From NCBI RefSeq assembly GCF_021568705.1, contig NZ_JAKGTH010000008.1, forward strand, positions 310,001 through 374,000: a DNA stretch of 64,000 bases. The letters run 5' to 3'. This document shows, one piece after another, positions 28,152 to 36,283 of the stretch. Below the pieces are notes generated by a model. The model had not been told where the DNA came from. It made no database searches and saw only the letters and a program-made list of their open reading frames with translations. This DNA comes from Gillisia lutea (lineage in GTDB: Bacteria; Bacteroidota; Bacteroidia; Flavobacteriales; Flavobacteriaceae). Each line of letters starts with the position of its first letter. Within the stretch, counting starts at the first letter, position 1. The position numbers were made by a program, and so were the translations under genes.

Positions 28152-29398
28152 AGCTACTTCTGAAATCGGCTAAAATTATTGATCCTACTTCGAGTTATCA
28201 TCTTAAGACATTAGATATCTTCATTGAAAACGGCACTATTGAAAAAATTGGTAAATCTCTTAAAATCAATAAATGTGACAGGGAGATTAAACTTAAGGAT
28301 TTACATGTTTCAAAAGGGTGGATAGATACCAGTGTAAGTTTTGGGGAGCCTGGATATGAAGAAAGAGAAACTATTAACAATGGCTTGGATACCGCTGCTA
28401 AAAGTGGCTTCACTCAAATTGCATTAAACCCGAATACTAATCCTATAATAGATGATAACGGGGCGATAACATCGGTGCTTTCAAAGGCCAAAGATCATGC
28501 GGTTCAACTCTTTGCTATTGGTGCCCTCACTCGCAGAGCTGAAGGAAAAGATCTTGCCGAACTCTTTGATATGCATACAGCGGGGGCTATTGCTTTTGGC
28601 GATTACAAACGTCCTACAAGCCATCCAAACCTATTGAAACTGGCTTTACAATATGCACAGAATTTTGATGGTATGGTTCAATCATATCCTCAGGACAATC
28701 AAATTGCAGGTAACGGATTGGTAAATGAAGGTATTAACAGCACGTATCTAGGATTAAAGGGAATTCCAGCTTTTGCTGAAGAATTACAAATAGTAAGAGA
28801 TCTTGCAATTTTAGAATATACAGGTGGAAAATTGCATATTCCCACCATTTCGACAGAAAAATCTGTAAAACTGATACGTAATGCAAAGAAAAATGGATTA
28901 GATGTAAGTTGTAGCGTGACAATTCATAATCTTTTATTTACAGATGATGTACTTGCTGAATTTGATACCCATATGAAGGTGTTACCTCCATTACGCACAA
29001 AAAATGATGTAAAAGCCCTTATAAAAGGTTTAAAAGACGGAACTATTGATATGCTGACATCAGATCACACCCCTATCGACATCGAGCATAAAAAAATTGA
29101 GTTTGAACATGCCTTATATGGCACTATCGGCTTAGAATCGGCTTTTGGAGCCTTACAAAAAATATTTAGTCTTGAAGAAACTATCAAGTTTCTAACAAAA
29201 GGAAGAGAAAGGTTCAAAATTAAAGAACCACAGATAGAAGAAGGTACAGAAGCTAATTTGAGCTTATTTTCTCCTGGAGAAGAATACAAGTTTTCAAAAG
29301 AGCATATTGCCAGCACCTCCAGAAACAGCATTTTTCTAGATTTCAATATGAAAGGAAAAGTCTATGGAATTATCAATAAGAATGCTATGGCTATATAG
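28148..29398 (+). CDS. Dihydroorotase-like protein lacking metal ligands (probable pseudo-dihydroorotase)
   Basis: Amidohydrolase-fold protein of 416 residues aligned throughout to class I dihydroorotase, which closes carbamoyl aspartate to dihydroorotate. The landmarks are displaced: the zinc motif DxHVHLREPG reads DTSVSFGEPG, the HCED block reads YPQD, the HVST block reads TIST, and the TDHAPH motif is SDHTPI. Thus nearly all metal-binding His are absent while the fold core (GFTQIALNPNTNPIIDD, LPPLRTKNDV) is kept. Such inactive homologues are known in other bacteria as assembly partners of aspartate carbamoyltransferase; whether this applies here is inference. Translationally coupled to the BatA-like gene. 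Confidence 0.85.
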   Translation: MKLLLKSAKIIDPTSSYHLKTLDIFIENGTIEKIGKSLKINKCDREIKLKDLHVSKGWIDTSVSFGEPGYEERETINNGLDTAAKSGFTQIALNPNTNPIIDDNGAITSVLSKAKDHAVQLFAIGALTRRAEGKDLAELFDMHTAGAIAFGDYKRPTSHPNLLKLALQYAQNFDGMVQSYPQDNQIAGNGLVNEGINSTYLGLKGIPAFAEELQIVRDLAILEYTGGKLHIPTISTEKSVKLIRNAKKNGLDVSCSVTIHNLLFTDDVLAEFDTHMKVLPPLRTKNDVKALIKGLKDGTIDMLTSDHTPIDIEHKKIEFEHALYGTIGLESAFGALQKIFSLEETIKFLTKGRERFKIKEPQIEEGTEANLSLFSPGEEYKFSKEHIASTSRNSIFLDFNMKGKVYGIINKNAMAI

Positions 29399-29428
29399 AT
29401 AACGACTAATTTTATAAAAAAAAAGAAC

Positions 29429-29755
29429 ATGAATCCTTCAGCAGAATCAGGTAGACCGGCCGCTATAATCGCATATTTGACCTTACTGGGTACCATTATA
29501 GCCTACTTCATGAACAATGACACTAAAAATCCTTTTACCAGTTTTCATATAAGACAGGCTCTAGGAATTAATATCGCCTATTTCGTGATAGGCGCTTTTG
29601 TAAGTATTTTCGATAGCTGGATGATTACCTATGCTTTCTGGCTCTTTATTTTTGTGCTTTGGGTATATGGTTTAGTAACTGCTATCCAGGGTGAACAAAA
29701 AGAAGTTCCGTTATTAGGAGATAAATTTCAGAAATGGTTTAGCACAATTAATTAA
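29429..29755 (+). CDS. DUF4870/Tic20-like small membrane protein
   Basis: A 108-residue protein with three or four membrane segments (AIIAYLTLLGTIIAYFMNN, IAYFVIGAFVSIFDSWM, YAFWLFIFVLWVYGLVTAI). The motif FTSFHIRQALGINI is typical of the DUF4870 family, loosely called import components because of similarity to chloroplast Tic20. The C-terminus is EVPLLGDKFQKWF. The role in bacteria is unknown. It is 30 bases after the dihydroorotase-like gene and 3 bases before the esterase gene, so it belongs to the same transcript. Confidence 0.85.
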   Translation: MNPSAESGRPAAIIAYLTLLGTIIAYFMNNDTKNPFTSFHIRQALGINIAYFVIGAFVSIFDSWMITYAFWLFIFVLWVYGLVTAIQGEQKEVPLLGDKFQKWFSTIN

Positions 29756-29758
29756 AAG

Positions 29759-30415
29759 ATGACAAAACAACTTTCCCTATTTCATATAATTAAAGAACCT
29801 TCTATAAAAAAAGACAAATCCCCTGCTTTAATCCTACTTCATGGCTACGGCAGCGACGAAAATGATCTTTTTTCATTTGCATCCGAACTTCCCGAGGAGC
29901 TTTTTGTGATTTCGGTAAAAGCGCCTTACTCATTGCAACCTTATGGAAATGCCTGGTATGCCATCAACTTTGATGCGGTGCAAGGAAAATTCAGCGATAA
30001 TAAGCAGGCGATCGAGTCGAGAGATAAGATCCTTCATTTTATTGATGAAGTAATTGAAAATTATCCCGTAGATGCTGCGAACATTAACCTGCTGGGTTTT
30101 AGCCAGGGAAGTATCCTTAGTTATGCCGTAGCTTTAAGTTACCCCGAAAAGATCAAAAATGTAATAGCTTTAAGCGGTTATGTAAATCATGATATTTTAA
30201 AGGAAAATTACAACAAAAATGATTTTTCTAAGCTGGCATTCTATGCTTCTCATGGATCACAGGATCAGGTAATCCCGGTTTCCTGGGCACAAAAAACTCC
30301 GACTTTCTTATCTGGTTTGGGTGTGAAAAATAAGTATTCCGAATTTCCCGTGGGACACGGAGTAGCCCCACAAAATTTTATGGAGCTTAAAATCTGGTTG
30401 AAAGAGCAGCTTTAA
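29759..30415 (+). CDS. Alpha/beta hydrolase, phospholipase/carboxylesterase type
   Basis: Serine esterase of the YpfH/carboxylesterase group. The oxyanion HGYGSDENDL lies near residue 28, the nucleophile elbow is GFSQGS (Ser near residue 117), the acid is in GSQDQVIPV and the catalytic His in PVGHGVAP. The length of 218 residues is typical, with no signal peptide, so it is cytosolic. The substrate is unknown. Its stop shares TTAA with the convergent next gene. Confidence 0.9.
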   Translation: MTKQLSLFHIIKEPSIKKDKSPALILLHGYGSDENDLFSFASELPEELFVISVKAPYSLQPYGNAWYAINFDAVQGKFSDNKQAIESRDKILHFIDEVIENYPVDAANINLLGFSQGSILSYAVALSYPEKIKNVIALSGYVNHDILKENYNKNDFSKLAFYASHGSQDQVIPVSWAQKTPTFLSGLGVKNKYSEFPVGHGVAPQNFMELKIWLKEQL

Positions 30416-30909
30416 CTTTGTGGGTATAAAAAGGATTTTTCAGTAGTGAGCTGAAGATTATTGTCTTCATCGATTTGATAGGAGATTAGTATTTCACCCC
30501 AATAAGTACCATCGGTAAAATCGGCAATAATCCATTTGTGATTCAATATCTTAACTTTATTAATTCGCATATTACCTTCCATGCCTTCAAAAGGTACCAG
30601 TTCATTATCCTGATAGGCCTTGTTTCGACTAATAATTTGATCTTCAATAGATGCTGCTAATTGGGTTACGTCTACCCCTTGGTTTTCAAAATATGAGATA
30701 GCTTCTTCATTACCCGTAAGAGAAAAATAATTCAGCCTTAAATTCGCATTGGCAAGCTGCTCATTTTGGTGCTCTAACTCGGTTATTCTCTCATGCTGAT
30801 TCTGAATACGTTCTTCTTTTGCATCCAGAATCTTCTTATCATTCACATAAATGAAGATGGTGAACAATACAGAAAAAATAAATAGGTATAAAATTATTTT
30901 ACTTCGCAT
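30412..30909 (-). CDS. Membrane-anchored coiled-coil protein, function unknown
   Basis: An N-terminal segment IILYLFIFSVLFTIFIYVND (residues 5-24) anchors the protein; residues about 28-62 form a coiled coil (AKEERIQNQHERITELEHQN). The remaining 100 residues form a soluble domain (EAISYFENQGVDVTQLAAS, then INKVKILNHKWIIADFTDG) conserved in flavobacteria but without recognised activity. The start codon overlaps the stop of the MBL hydrolase gene by one base (TAATG), which implies translational coupling. Confidence 0.75.
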   Translation of the reverse strand: MRSKIILYLFIFSVLFTIFIYVNDKKILDAKEERIQNQHERITELEHQNEQLANANLRLNYFSLTGNEEAISYFENQGVDVTQLAASIEDQIISRNKAYQDNELVPFEGMEGNMRINKVKILNHKWIIADFTDGTYWGEILISYQIDEDNNLQLTTEKSFLYPQS

Positions 30910-31670
30910 TATATGCTGATTTTTAAGTTATCGTAGGCTAAATAAACGTTATTAGGTAACTGAGCTTGCACTTCCTCATGAAAGCCCATTAAATGGCTTA
31001 TATGAGTTAAATAAGCTTTCTGGGGCTGCACTTCTTCAATAAATTCCAAGGCATCCTGCAAATTAAAGTGAGAATGGTGTGGTTCATGTCGCAATGCATT
31101 TATTACTAATACCTTTACTCCTTTTAATTTTGCAGTTTCTTCTTTTTCTATGGTTTTAACATCGGTGAGATAGGCGAAATCCTCCAATCTAAATCCAAAC
31201 ACCTGTAACCTGTTATGCATAACATTAATTGGTGTAATGCTTAGATCTTTAAAATGAAAATCCTCATTTATAATAATATTTTCAGCTACACTGGGAGCAC
31301 CGGGATATTTATTCTCTGTTTGAAAAATATATTCAAAACGTTTTTTCAAAGATCTCAATACTCGCTCATGAGCATAGATAGGGATATCCCCCTGCCTGAA
31401 AAAGAAAGGTCTTATATCGTCCAGTCCGGCTGTATGATCATTATGTTCATGGGTATAAAGAATCGCATCTAAATGAGTAATGTTATTAGCCAGCATTTGA
31501 GCCCTGAAATCGGGGCCGCAATCTATAAGAATGTTGTACTCCTTCCATTTTACCATTACAGAAACTCGAAGTCGTTTATCCTTAGAATCTTTGCTAAAAC
31601 ATACGGGATGAGTGCTTCCTATAACGGGAATTCCCTGTGAAGTACCTGTGCCTAAAAATGTTACTTCCAA
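30909..31670 (-). CDS. MBL-fold metallo-hydrolase, PhnP-like
   Basis: Metallo-beta-lactamase-fold phosphodiesterase-like enzyme. FLGTGTSQGIPVIGS at the N-terminus, metal motif YTHEHNDHTAGLDD (HxHxDH, residues about 75-88), the later ligands in VMHNR, the Asp of FAYLTDVKT and the terminal His in YLTHISH. At 253 residues it matches the PhnP group that acts on cyclic phosphodiesters, although the flavobacterial members have not been assigned a substrate. It is the first gene of a two-gene minus operon; a candidate -7 box TACTTTTG lies at 31688-31695 on minus. Confidence 0.9.
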   Translation of the reverse strand: MEVTFLGTGTSQGIPVIGSTHPVCFSKDSKDKRLRVSVMVKWKEYNILIDCGPDFRAQMLANNITHLDAILYTHEHNDHTAGLDDIRPFFFRQGDIPIYAHERVLRSLKKRFEYIFQTENKYPGAPSVAENIIINEDFHFKDLSITPINVMHNRLQVFGFRLEDFAYLTDVKTIEKEETAKLKGVKVLVINALRHEPHHSHFNLQDALEFIEEVQPQKAYLTHISHLMGFHEEVQAQLPNNVYLAYDNLKISI

Positions 31671-31727
31671 AAGTATTATTTTTGATACAAAAGTAAGTAT
31701 ATTTTTTACTTTAGCTCACGGTTTTAC

Positions 31728-31735
31728 TACCTTTG
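31728..31735 (+). promoter_or_regulatory. Candidate -7 box for the 31769 gene
   Basis: TACCTTTG matches TAnnTTTG 33 bases ahead of the ATG. The upstream TTTA at 31710-31713 is only a partial -33 match at a short spacing. Confidence 0.45.
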
Positions 31736-31768
31736 ACCCACTTAAATGTTTATCTAAACACGAGAATT

Positions 31769-33223
31769 ATGCCCATTACCATTATGGGGGACAGAGAATT
31801 TGAAAATGTTCCCTCGATTAAAAGTAAAGCATTACGTATCAATCTTAATGAAAATATCTATGGAACCTTCTCTGAAATTGGTGCAGGACAGGAAACCGTA
31901 AGGAATTTTTTTAGAGCTGGTGGTGCTTCCGGTACTATAGCAAAAGCTATGAGTGCCTATGATAAGGATTTTAGTGATGCTATTTATGGTGTGGAAGATG
32001 ATAAGCGCTATGTCACAGAAGCCAGATTAAAAAAAATGTTGGCCTATGAGATCCAATTGATGGAAGAGCGTATTACCAGGGATAAGCATCCTACCAAGCT
32101 ATTTTTTAGTTATGCCAATACAGTTGCAACCATTGATTTTGCCAAGAAATACAAAGGGCATGGTTGGGTTGGAATTAGATATCAGGTAGATCCAAATGAA
32201 GATTACAACGAGATAAGCTTACACATTCGATTTCACGAAAATGATGCTCGCCTACAACAAAATACTTTAGGTATTCTTGGGGTGAATTTGATTTATGGAG
32301 CTTATTACAAATATGATAACCCTAAGAAACTTCTTAGATATTTATATGATCATATTGATAAGGACCAGATAGAGATTGACACCATCAACTTTTCAGGGCC
32401 AAGATTTGAACATGTAGACAACAGATTAATGAGTTTACAACTGGTAAAGAATGGCATGACCGATGCCGTAATGTTCGCACCAGATGGAAACAACATTCTC
32501 CCAGCAAAAATATTATACAAAAAGAATATTCTCACCTTACGCGGAAGTTTTAGACCGGTTACTAAGGTGAATATGGACATGTACAAACGCTCTTTGGAAC
32601 TTTTTATTCAGGAAAGAAAAGTAGAAGAAGAGAATACAGAAGTTATCTTTGAGATCACTTTGTCTAACCTTCGTGCTGAAGGAGAGATCGATGAAAATGA
32701 TTTCATGGATCGTGCAAAATTACTGTGCTCACTAGGGCAAACTGTAATGATCTCAAACTTCCAAGAATATTATAGAGTTGTGGAGTATTTCTCAAGGTAC
32801 ACCAAAGAACGTATGGGATTGGCCATGGGCGTAAACAACCTTGTAGATATATTTGATGAAAAATATTACAGACACTTAAGTGGTGGAATTCTAGAAGCTT
32901 TTGGTAAACTTTTCTTTAAAGACCTGAAAGTATATTTATACCCATTAAAAGATCCTGAAACAGGAGAAATCATCAACAGTGACAACTTAAAAGTTCACCC
33001 ACGTATGAAGGAATTATATAAATTCTTCAAGCATAATGGGAAAGTAGTTGATATTACTGATTACAACCCTGCGATCTTGGATATTTTCTCTCGAGAAATT
33101 CTACAAATGATCTCTGAAGGAAAAACAGGATGGGAAGATATGCTTCCTGAAAGAACTTCTAATATGATTAAGGAGCAAAAGTTATTTGGGTATCACGAAC
33201 CTAAATTAGAAGAAAGAACTTAA
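31769..33223 (+). CDS. Conserved uncharacterised protein, 484 residues
   Basis: A soluble protein with no signal peptide and no membrane segment, strongly conserved in appearance: GDREFENVPSIKSKALRIN, then YGTFSEIGAGQETVRNFFRA, GGASGTIAKAMSAYDKDFSD, and later SHGWVGIRYQ-like and NFSGPRFEHVDNRLM. I recall homologues in Bacteroidota, with inconsistent database labels including TonB-dependent receptor, which the sequence does not support since there is no plug, barrel or export signal. The ATG at 31769 (MPITIMGDREFE) is preferred to the TTG 12 codons upstream. Monocistronic, with its own terminator. The function is unknown. Confidence 0.85.
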   Translation: MPITIMGDREFENVPSIKSKALRINLNENIYGTFSEIGAGQETVRNFFRAGGASGTIAKAMSAYDKDFSDAIYGVEDDKRYVTEARLKKMLAYEIQLMEERITRDKHPTKLFFSYANTVATIDFAKKYKGHGWVGIRYQVDPNEDYNEISLHIRFHENDARLQQNTLGILGVNLIYGAYYKYDNPKKLLRYLYDHIDKDQIEIDTINFSGPRFEHVDNRLMSLQLVKNGMTDAVMFAPDGNNILPAKILYKKNILTLRGSFRPVTKVNMDMYKRSLELFIQERKVEEENTEVIFEITLSNLRAEGEIDENDFMDRAKLLCSLGQTVMISNFQEYYRVVEYFSRYTKERMGLAMGVNNLVDIFDEKYYRHLSGGILEAFGKLFFKDLKVYLYPLKDPETGEIINSDNLKVHPRMKELYKFFKHNGKVVDITDYNPAILDIFSREILQMISEGKTGWEDMLPERTSNMIKEQKLFGYHEPKLEERT

Positions 33224-33242
33224 TCTATAATATTTATAAAAT

Positions 33243-33276
33243 AAAGCCCGGTTTATTATTAAACCGGGCTTTTTTA
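33243..33276. terminator. Bidirectional terminator between 31769 gene and murA
   Basis: Perfect 13-bp stem AAAGCCCGGTTTA/TAAACCGGGCTTT with loop TTAT and a T-run on plus. It is followed 14 bases later by the murA stop on minus, so it may serve both convergent genes. Confidence 0.9.
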
Positions 33277-33289
33277 TTTTATAAAATTT

Positions 33290-34603
33290 TTAATCGACTC
33301 TTTTTATTTTCGCTCCTATAGCTCTAAGTCGCTCATCAATATTTTCATAACCTCTATCTATCTGTTCGATATTATGAATGGTAGAAGTTCCTTTTGCCGA
33401 CATAGCCGCAATAAGAAGAGAAACTCCTGCTCTAATATCAGGAGAAGTCATAGTTGTTGCTCGTAGTGACGACTTAAAATCGTGACCAATAACAGTAGCT
33501 CTATGCGGATCGCAAAGAATAATCTTGGCTCCCATATCTATTAGTTTATCTACAAAAAACAACCTGCTTTCAAACATCTTTTGATGGATAAGAACGCTGC
33601 CACGTGCCTGTGTTGCTACAACCAACATGATACTCAGTAAATCGGGAGTAAATCCAGGCCAGGGAGCATCGCTAATATTCATTATAGAGCCATCAATAAA
33701 ACTTTGTATCTCATATCCATCGTTATGAGCCGGAATAAAAATATCATCTCCCCTTTTTTCAATGGTAATTCCTAGTTTTCTAAATGTGGTAGGAATTAAA
33801 CCTAAATGCTCCCAACCTACATTTTTAATGGTAATTTCACTCTTTGTCATTGCAGCCAAACCAATCCACGATCCAATCTCGATCATATCTGGTAATATGG
33901 TATGCTCGCAACCTGCAAAGCTTTCAACTCCTTCAATATGTAAAAGATTAGAGCCAACTCCTTCAATTTTAGCTCCCATAGAATTCAACATTTTACAAAG
34001 TTGTTGCAGGTATGGTTCGCAAGCCGCGTTATAAATGGTGGTTTTACCTTTCGCCCAAACTGCCGCCATTACAATGTTTGCAGTTCCGGTTACCGAAGCT
34101 TCTTCCAACAGCATATAATCTCCGGTAAGACCATCAGCAGCTTCAACTCCATAGAAACGATCTTCCTTATTATATCTGAATTTTGCTCCAAGTTTTATAA
34201 AACCTTCAAAATGAGTATCTAATCTCCTTCGTCCAATTTTATCTCCTCCCGGTCTTGGGATATAACCTTTACCAAACCTACCCAGTAAAGGTCCCACGAT
34301 CATGATAGATCCTCTAAGTCCACTTCCTTCCTTTTTAAAGGCTTCACTTTCCAAATATTCCAGGTTTATAGAATCACTTTGAAAGCTGTAACTACCTTTA
34401 CCTAGTTTTTCGATCTTTACTCCTAAATTTCCAAGAAGTGTAATTAATTTATTTACGTCAACAATATCGGGTATGTTGTTGATTATAACTTTTTCTGGGG
34501 TAAGAAGTACTGCACAAAGAATTTGCAGGGCTTCATTTTTAGCTCCTTGTGGCTGTATATTTCCACTTAAAGCATGGCCCCCTTCAATTTGAAAAGTTCC
34601 CAT
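33290..34603 (-). CDS. murA: UDP-N-acetylglucosamine 1-carboxyvinyltransferase (Asp active-site form)
   Basis: First committed step of peptidoglycan synthesis: transfers enolpyruvate from PEP to UDP-GlcNAc. The N-terminal QPQGAKNEALQILCAVLL, the LRGSIMIVGPLLGRFGKG region and the C-terminal PGFTPDLLS and SPDIRAG blocks are all present; the length of 437 residues is normal. The active-site loop reads PGGDKIGRRRLDTHF where E. coli has PGGCTIG, so the Cys attacked by fosfomycin is Asp. By established knowledge such MurA enzymes are active and not alkylated by fosfomycin. The DUF4290 gene precedes it by 14 bases, so they form an operon. Confidence 0.97.
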   Translation of the reverse strand: MGTFQIEGGHALSGNIQPQGAKNEALQILCAVLLTPEKVIINNIPDIVDVNKLITLLGNLGVKIEKLGKGSYSFQSDSINLEYLESEAFKKEGSGLRGSIMIVGPLLGRFGKGYIPRPGGDKIGRRRLDTHFEGFIKLGAKFRYNKEDRFYGVEAADGLTGDYMLLEEASVTGTANIVMAAVWAKGKTTIYNAACEPYLQQLCKMLNSMGAKIEGVGSNLLHIEGVESFAGCEHTILPDMIEIGSWIGLAAMTKSEITIKNVGWEHLGLIPTTFRKLGITIEKRGDDIFIPAHNDGYEIQSFIDGSIMNISDAPWPGFTPDLLSIMLVVATQARGSVLIHQKMFESRLFFVDKLIDMGAKIILCDPHRATVIGHDFKSSLRATTMTSPDIRAGVSLLIAAMSAKGTSTIHNIEQIDRGYENIDERLRAIGAKIKRVD

Positions 34604-34617
34604 GTGATATTAAAAGT

Positions 34618-35256
34618 TTAGTAGCGTTTACGTGCGCGTGGATTATTGCGTGGATTCTTTTTGGGAGTTGATTTGAACTTTTTGTTCCCCCTTAGTAAAT
34701 TGGCAGCTTCGCTTAGATCTTCTTCTTTATTCTTCAGATTTATCTTCCCGCCGCTTAATTCTTTTACATGCTCAAAAATAACTTCATCATCTACTGCTTC
34801 CCTATTCCAGTTCAAATAGGATTTTTTCATATGATTTGCTATAGCAAAGATCAAGGCTTCTTTAAGTTCACCTTCTTCCATTTTCACAGCCTCATCGATC
34901 ATACGTTTGATGTTATTTCCGTAGAACCTGTACTTAGGGAAATTTTGAGGATATTCCATTGGTTCAGGACGCTCCTCTAAAAGCTCTTTAGAAGGTTTTG
35001 GATATGGAGAATCAACGTTTAATTTAAAATCGCTTATAATGAATAACTGATCCCAAAGTTTATGCTGAAAATCGGCTACATCTCTTAAATGCGGATTCAT
35101 GTTTCCCATGACCGCAATTATCGATTTGGCCACTTTGTTGCGCTCTTCATCATCTTCAATGGCAACAGCATGTTCCACCATTTTTTGTAAGTGTCGGCCG
35201 TATTCAGGAATAATAAGCCTACTCCTCTCAGAGTTATATTCTAATTCGTATGTCAA
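34618..35256 (-). CDS. DUF4290 domain-containing protein
   Basis: Cytosolic 212-residue protein: YELEYNSERSRLIIPEYGRH and HLQKMVEHAVAIEDDEERN at the N-terminus, then NMNPHLRDVADFQHKLWDQL and a very basic tail (KKNPRNNPRARKRY) that could bind nucleic acid. DUF4290 is confined to Bacteroidota and regularly precedes murA, as here, 14 bases upstream. The role is unknown; the fixed neighbourhood suggests a link with cell-wall synthesis, which is inference. Confidence 0.9.
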   Translation of the reverse strand: MTYELEYNSERSRLIIPEYGRHLQKMVEHAVAIEDDEERNKVAKSIIAVMGNMNPHLRDVADFQHKLWDQLFIISDFKLNVDSPYPKPSKELLEERPEPMEYPQNFPKYRFYGNNIKRMIDEAVKMEEGELKEALIFAIANHMKKSYLNWNREAVDDEVIFEHVKELSGGKINLKNKEEDLSEAANLLRGNKKFKSTPKKNPRNNPRARKRY

Positions 35257-35366
35257 AATTGATATTTATAGGTGATAATTAAACTAGTAGAAATTATACT
35301 GGCTGCAAAATACTAAATATTATTCAACTGCCCTATTATTAAAACTTAAAGGCTATTGATTTATTG

Positions 35367-35660
35367 TTATAAGGACATTACTCCTTCTACTTCTTCACCT
35401 ACCTGCTTGTATTTACTTATTACAGCATCGGGATTCTTCATTCTTACATTCACAGAAACACTGGTATATTTCCCATTTTTCGATTGCTTAGTAGTAATAA
35501 CCGCTCCCATATTATCAAATATCTCATTTATCTGCGCTATTTTCCCATCATCGGTAGGCACAATAAATTTATATAGATACTCTGTTGGCCACATGGAAGT
35601 GTCTTGTAATTGCGACTTTAACTTCTTATAAAATTCTTCAGGGTTCTTAGACTGCTCCAT
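35367..35660 (-). CDS. DUF493 (YbeD-like) family protein
   Basis: Small ACT-like ferredoxin-fold protein of 97 residues. EEFYKKLKSQLQDTSMWPTE, LYKFIVPTDDGKIAQINEIF and the YTSVSVNVRM strand fit the DUF493/YbeD family, whose E. coli member resembles regulatory ACT domains; the role is unknown. A minus-strand -7 box TATATTTG (35691-35684) lies 24 bases ahead of its start. It is divergent from the AAA ATPase gene. Confidence 0.88.
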   Translation of the reverse strand: MEQSKNPEEFYKKLKSQLQDTSMWPTEYLYKFIVPTDDGKIAQINEIFDNMGAVITTKQSKNGKYTSVSVNVRMKNPDAVISKYKQVGEEVEGVMSL

Positions 35661-35741
35661 AATTTTTCTCTTTCCTTGTCTTGCAAATATACAAGTAATG
35701 ATTCATTTTTTTTATCAATTACAAATACCGAAATTTGCAGC

Positions 35742-36281
35742 GTGCAAAATAAAAAAATAGTTATTACCGGCGGGCCCGGTACCGGAAAATCTTCAGTAAT
35801 TGTGAATCTTGAATCGCAGGGGCATTATTGCCTACACGAAATTTCAAGGCAAATTACATTAGAAGCTCAAGAGGAGGGAATTGATCAGCTTTTCTTGGAA
35901 AAACCATTGCTTTTCAGTGAAAAATTGCTGGAAGCCAGAGTAAATCAGCATAAAGAATCTCTACATCTCACTAAAGAGGTTATCTTTTTTGACAGGGGAA
36001 TTCCTGATGTAATTGCTTATATGGATTATTTCAATACACATTATCCGTCGAAATTTGATGAAGCCTGCGAGCGACATGAATACGACAAAATTTTCCTTCT
36101 TCCTCCATGGAAAGAGATCTACACCACCGATAATGAACGCTATGAATCGTTTGATCAAGCAATGAGCATACATGAATACTTAAAAAAAGCGTATATTAGA
36201 TACGGTTATAATCCAATTGAAGTTCCTACAGATTCTATTGAAAACAGACGTGATTTCATATTGAACAATCTTGATGATTAA
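35742..36281 (+). CDS. AAA_28 family ATPase/kinase-like protein
   Basis: P-loop protein with Walker A GGPGTGKSSV at residues 9-18, a Walker B-like FFDRGIPDVIAY, and arginines in the lid (NERYESFDQAM). The AAA_28 family is related to NadR-type and nucleotide kinase folds; a small-molecule kinase role is possible but no substrate is known. The GTG at 35742 (VQNKKIVITGGPGTG) is the best start, giving 179 residues; the longer open frame to 35676 starts within the opposite promoter region. recQ follows after 2 bases. Confidence 0.85.
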   Translation: MQNKKIVITGGPGTGKSSVIVNLESQGHYCLHEISRQITLEAQEEGIDQLFLEKPLLFSEKLLEARVNQHKESLHLTKEVIFFDRGIPDVIAYMDYFNTHYPSKFDEACERHEYDKIFLLPPWKEIYTTDNERYESFDQAMSIHEYLKKAYIRYGYNPIEVPTDSIENRRDFILNNLDD

Positions 36282-36283
36282 AC

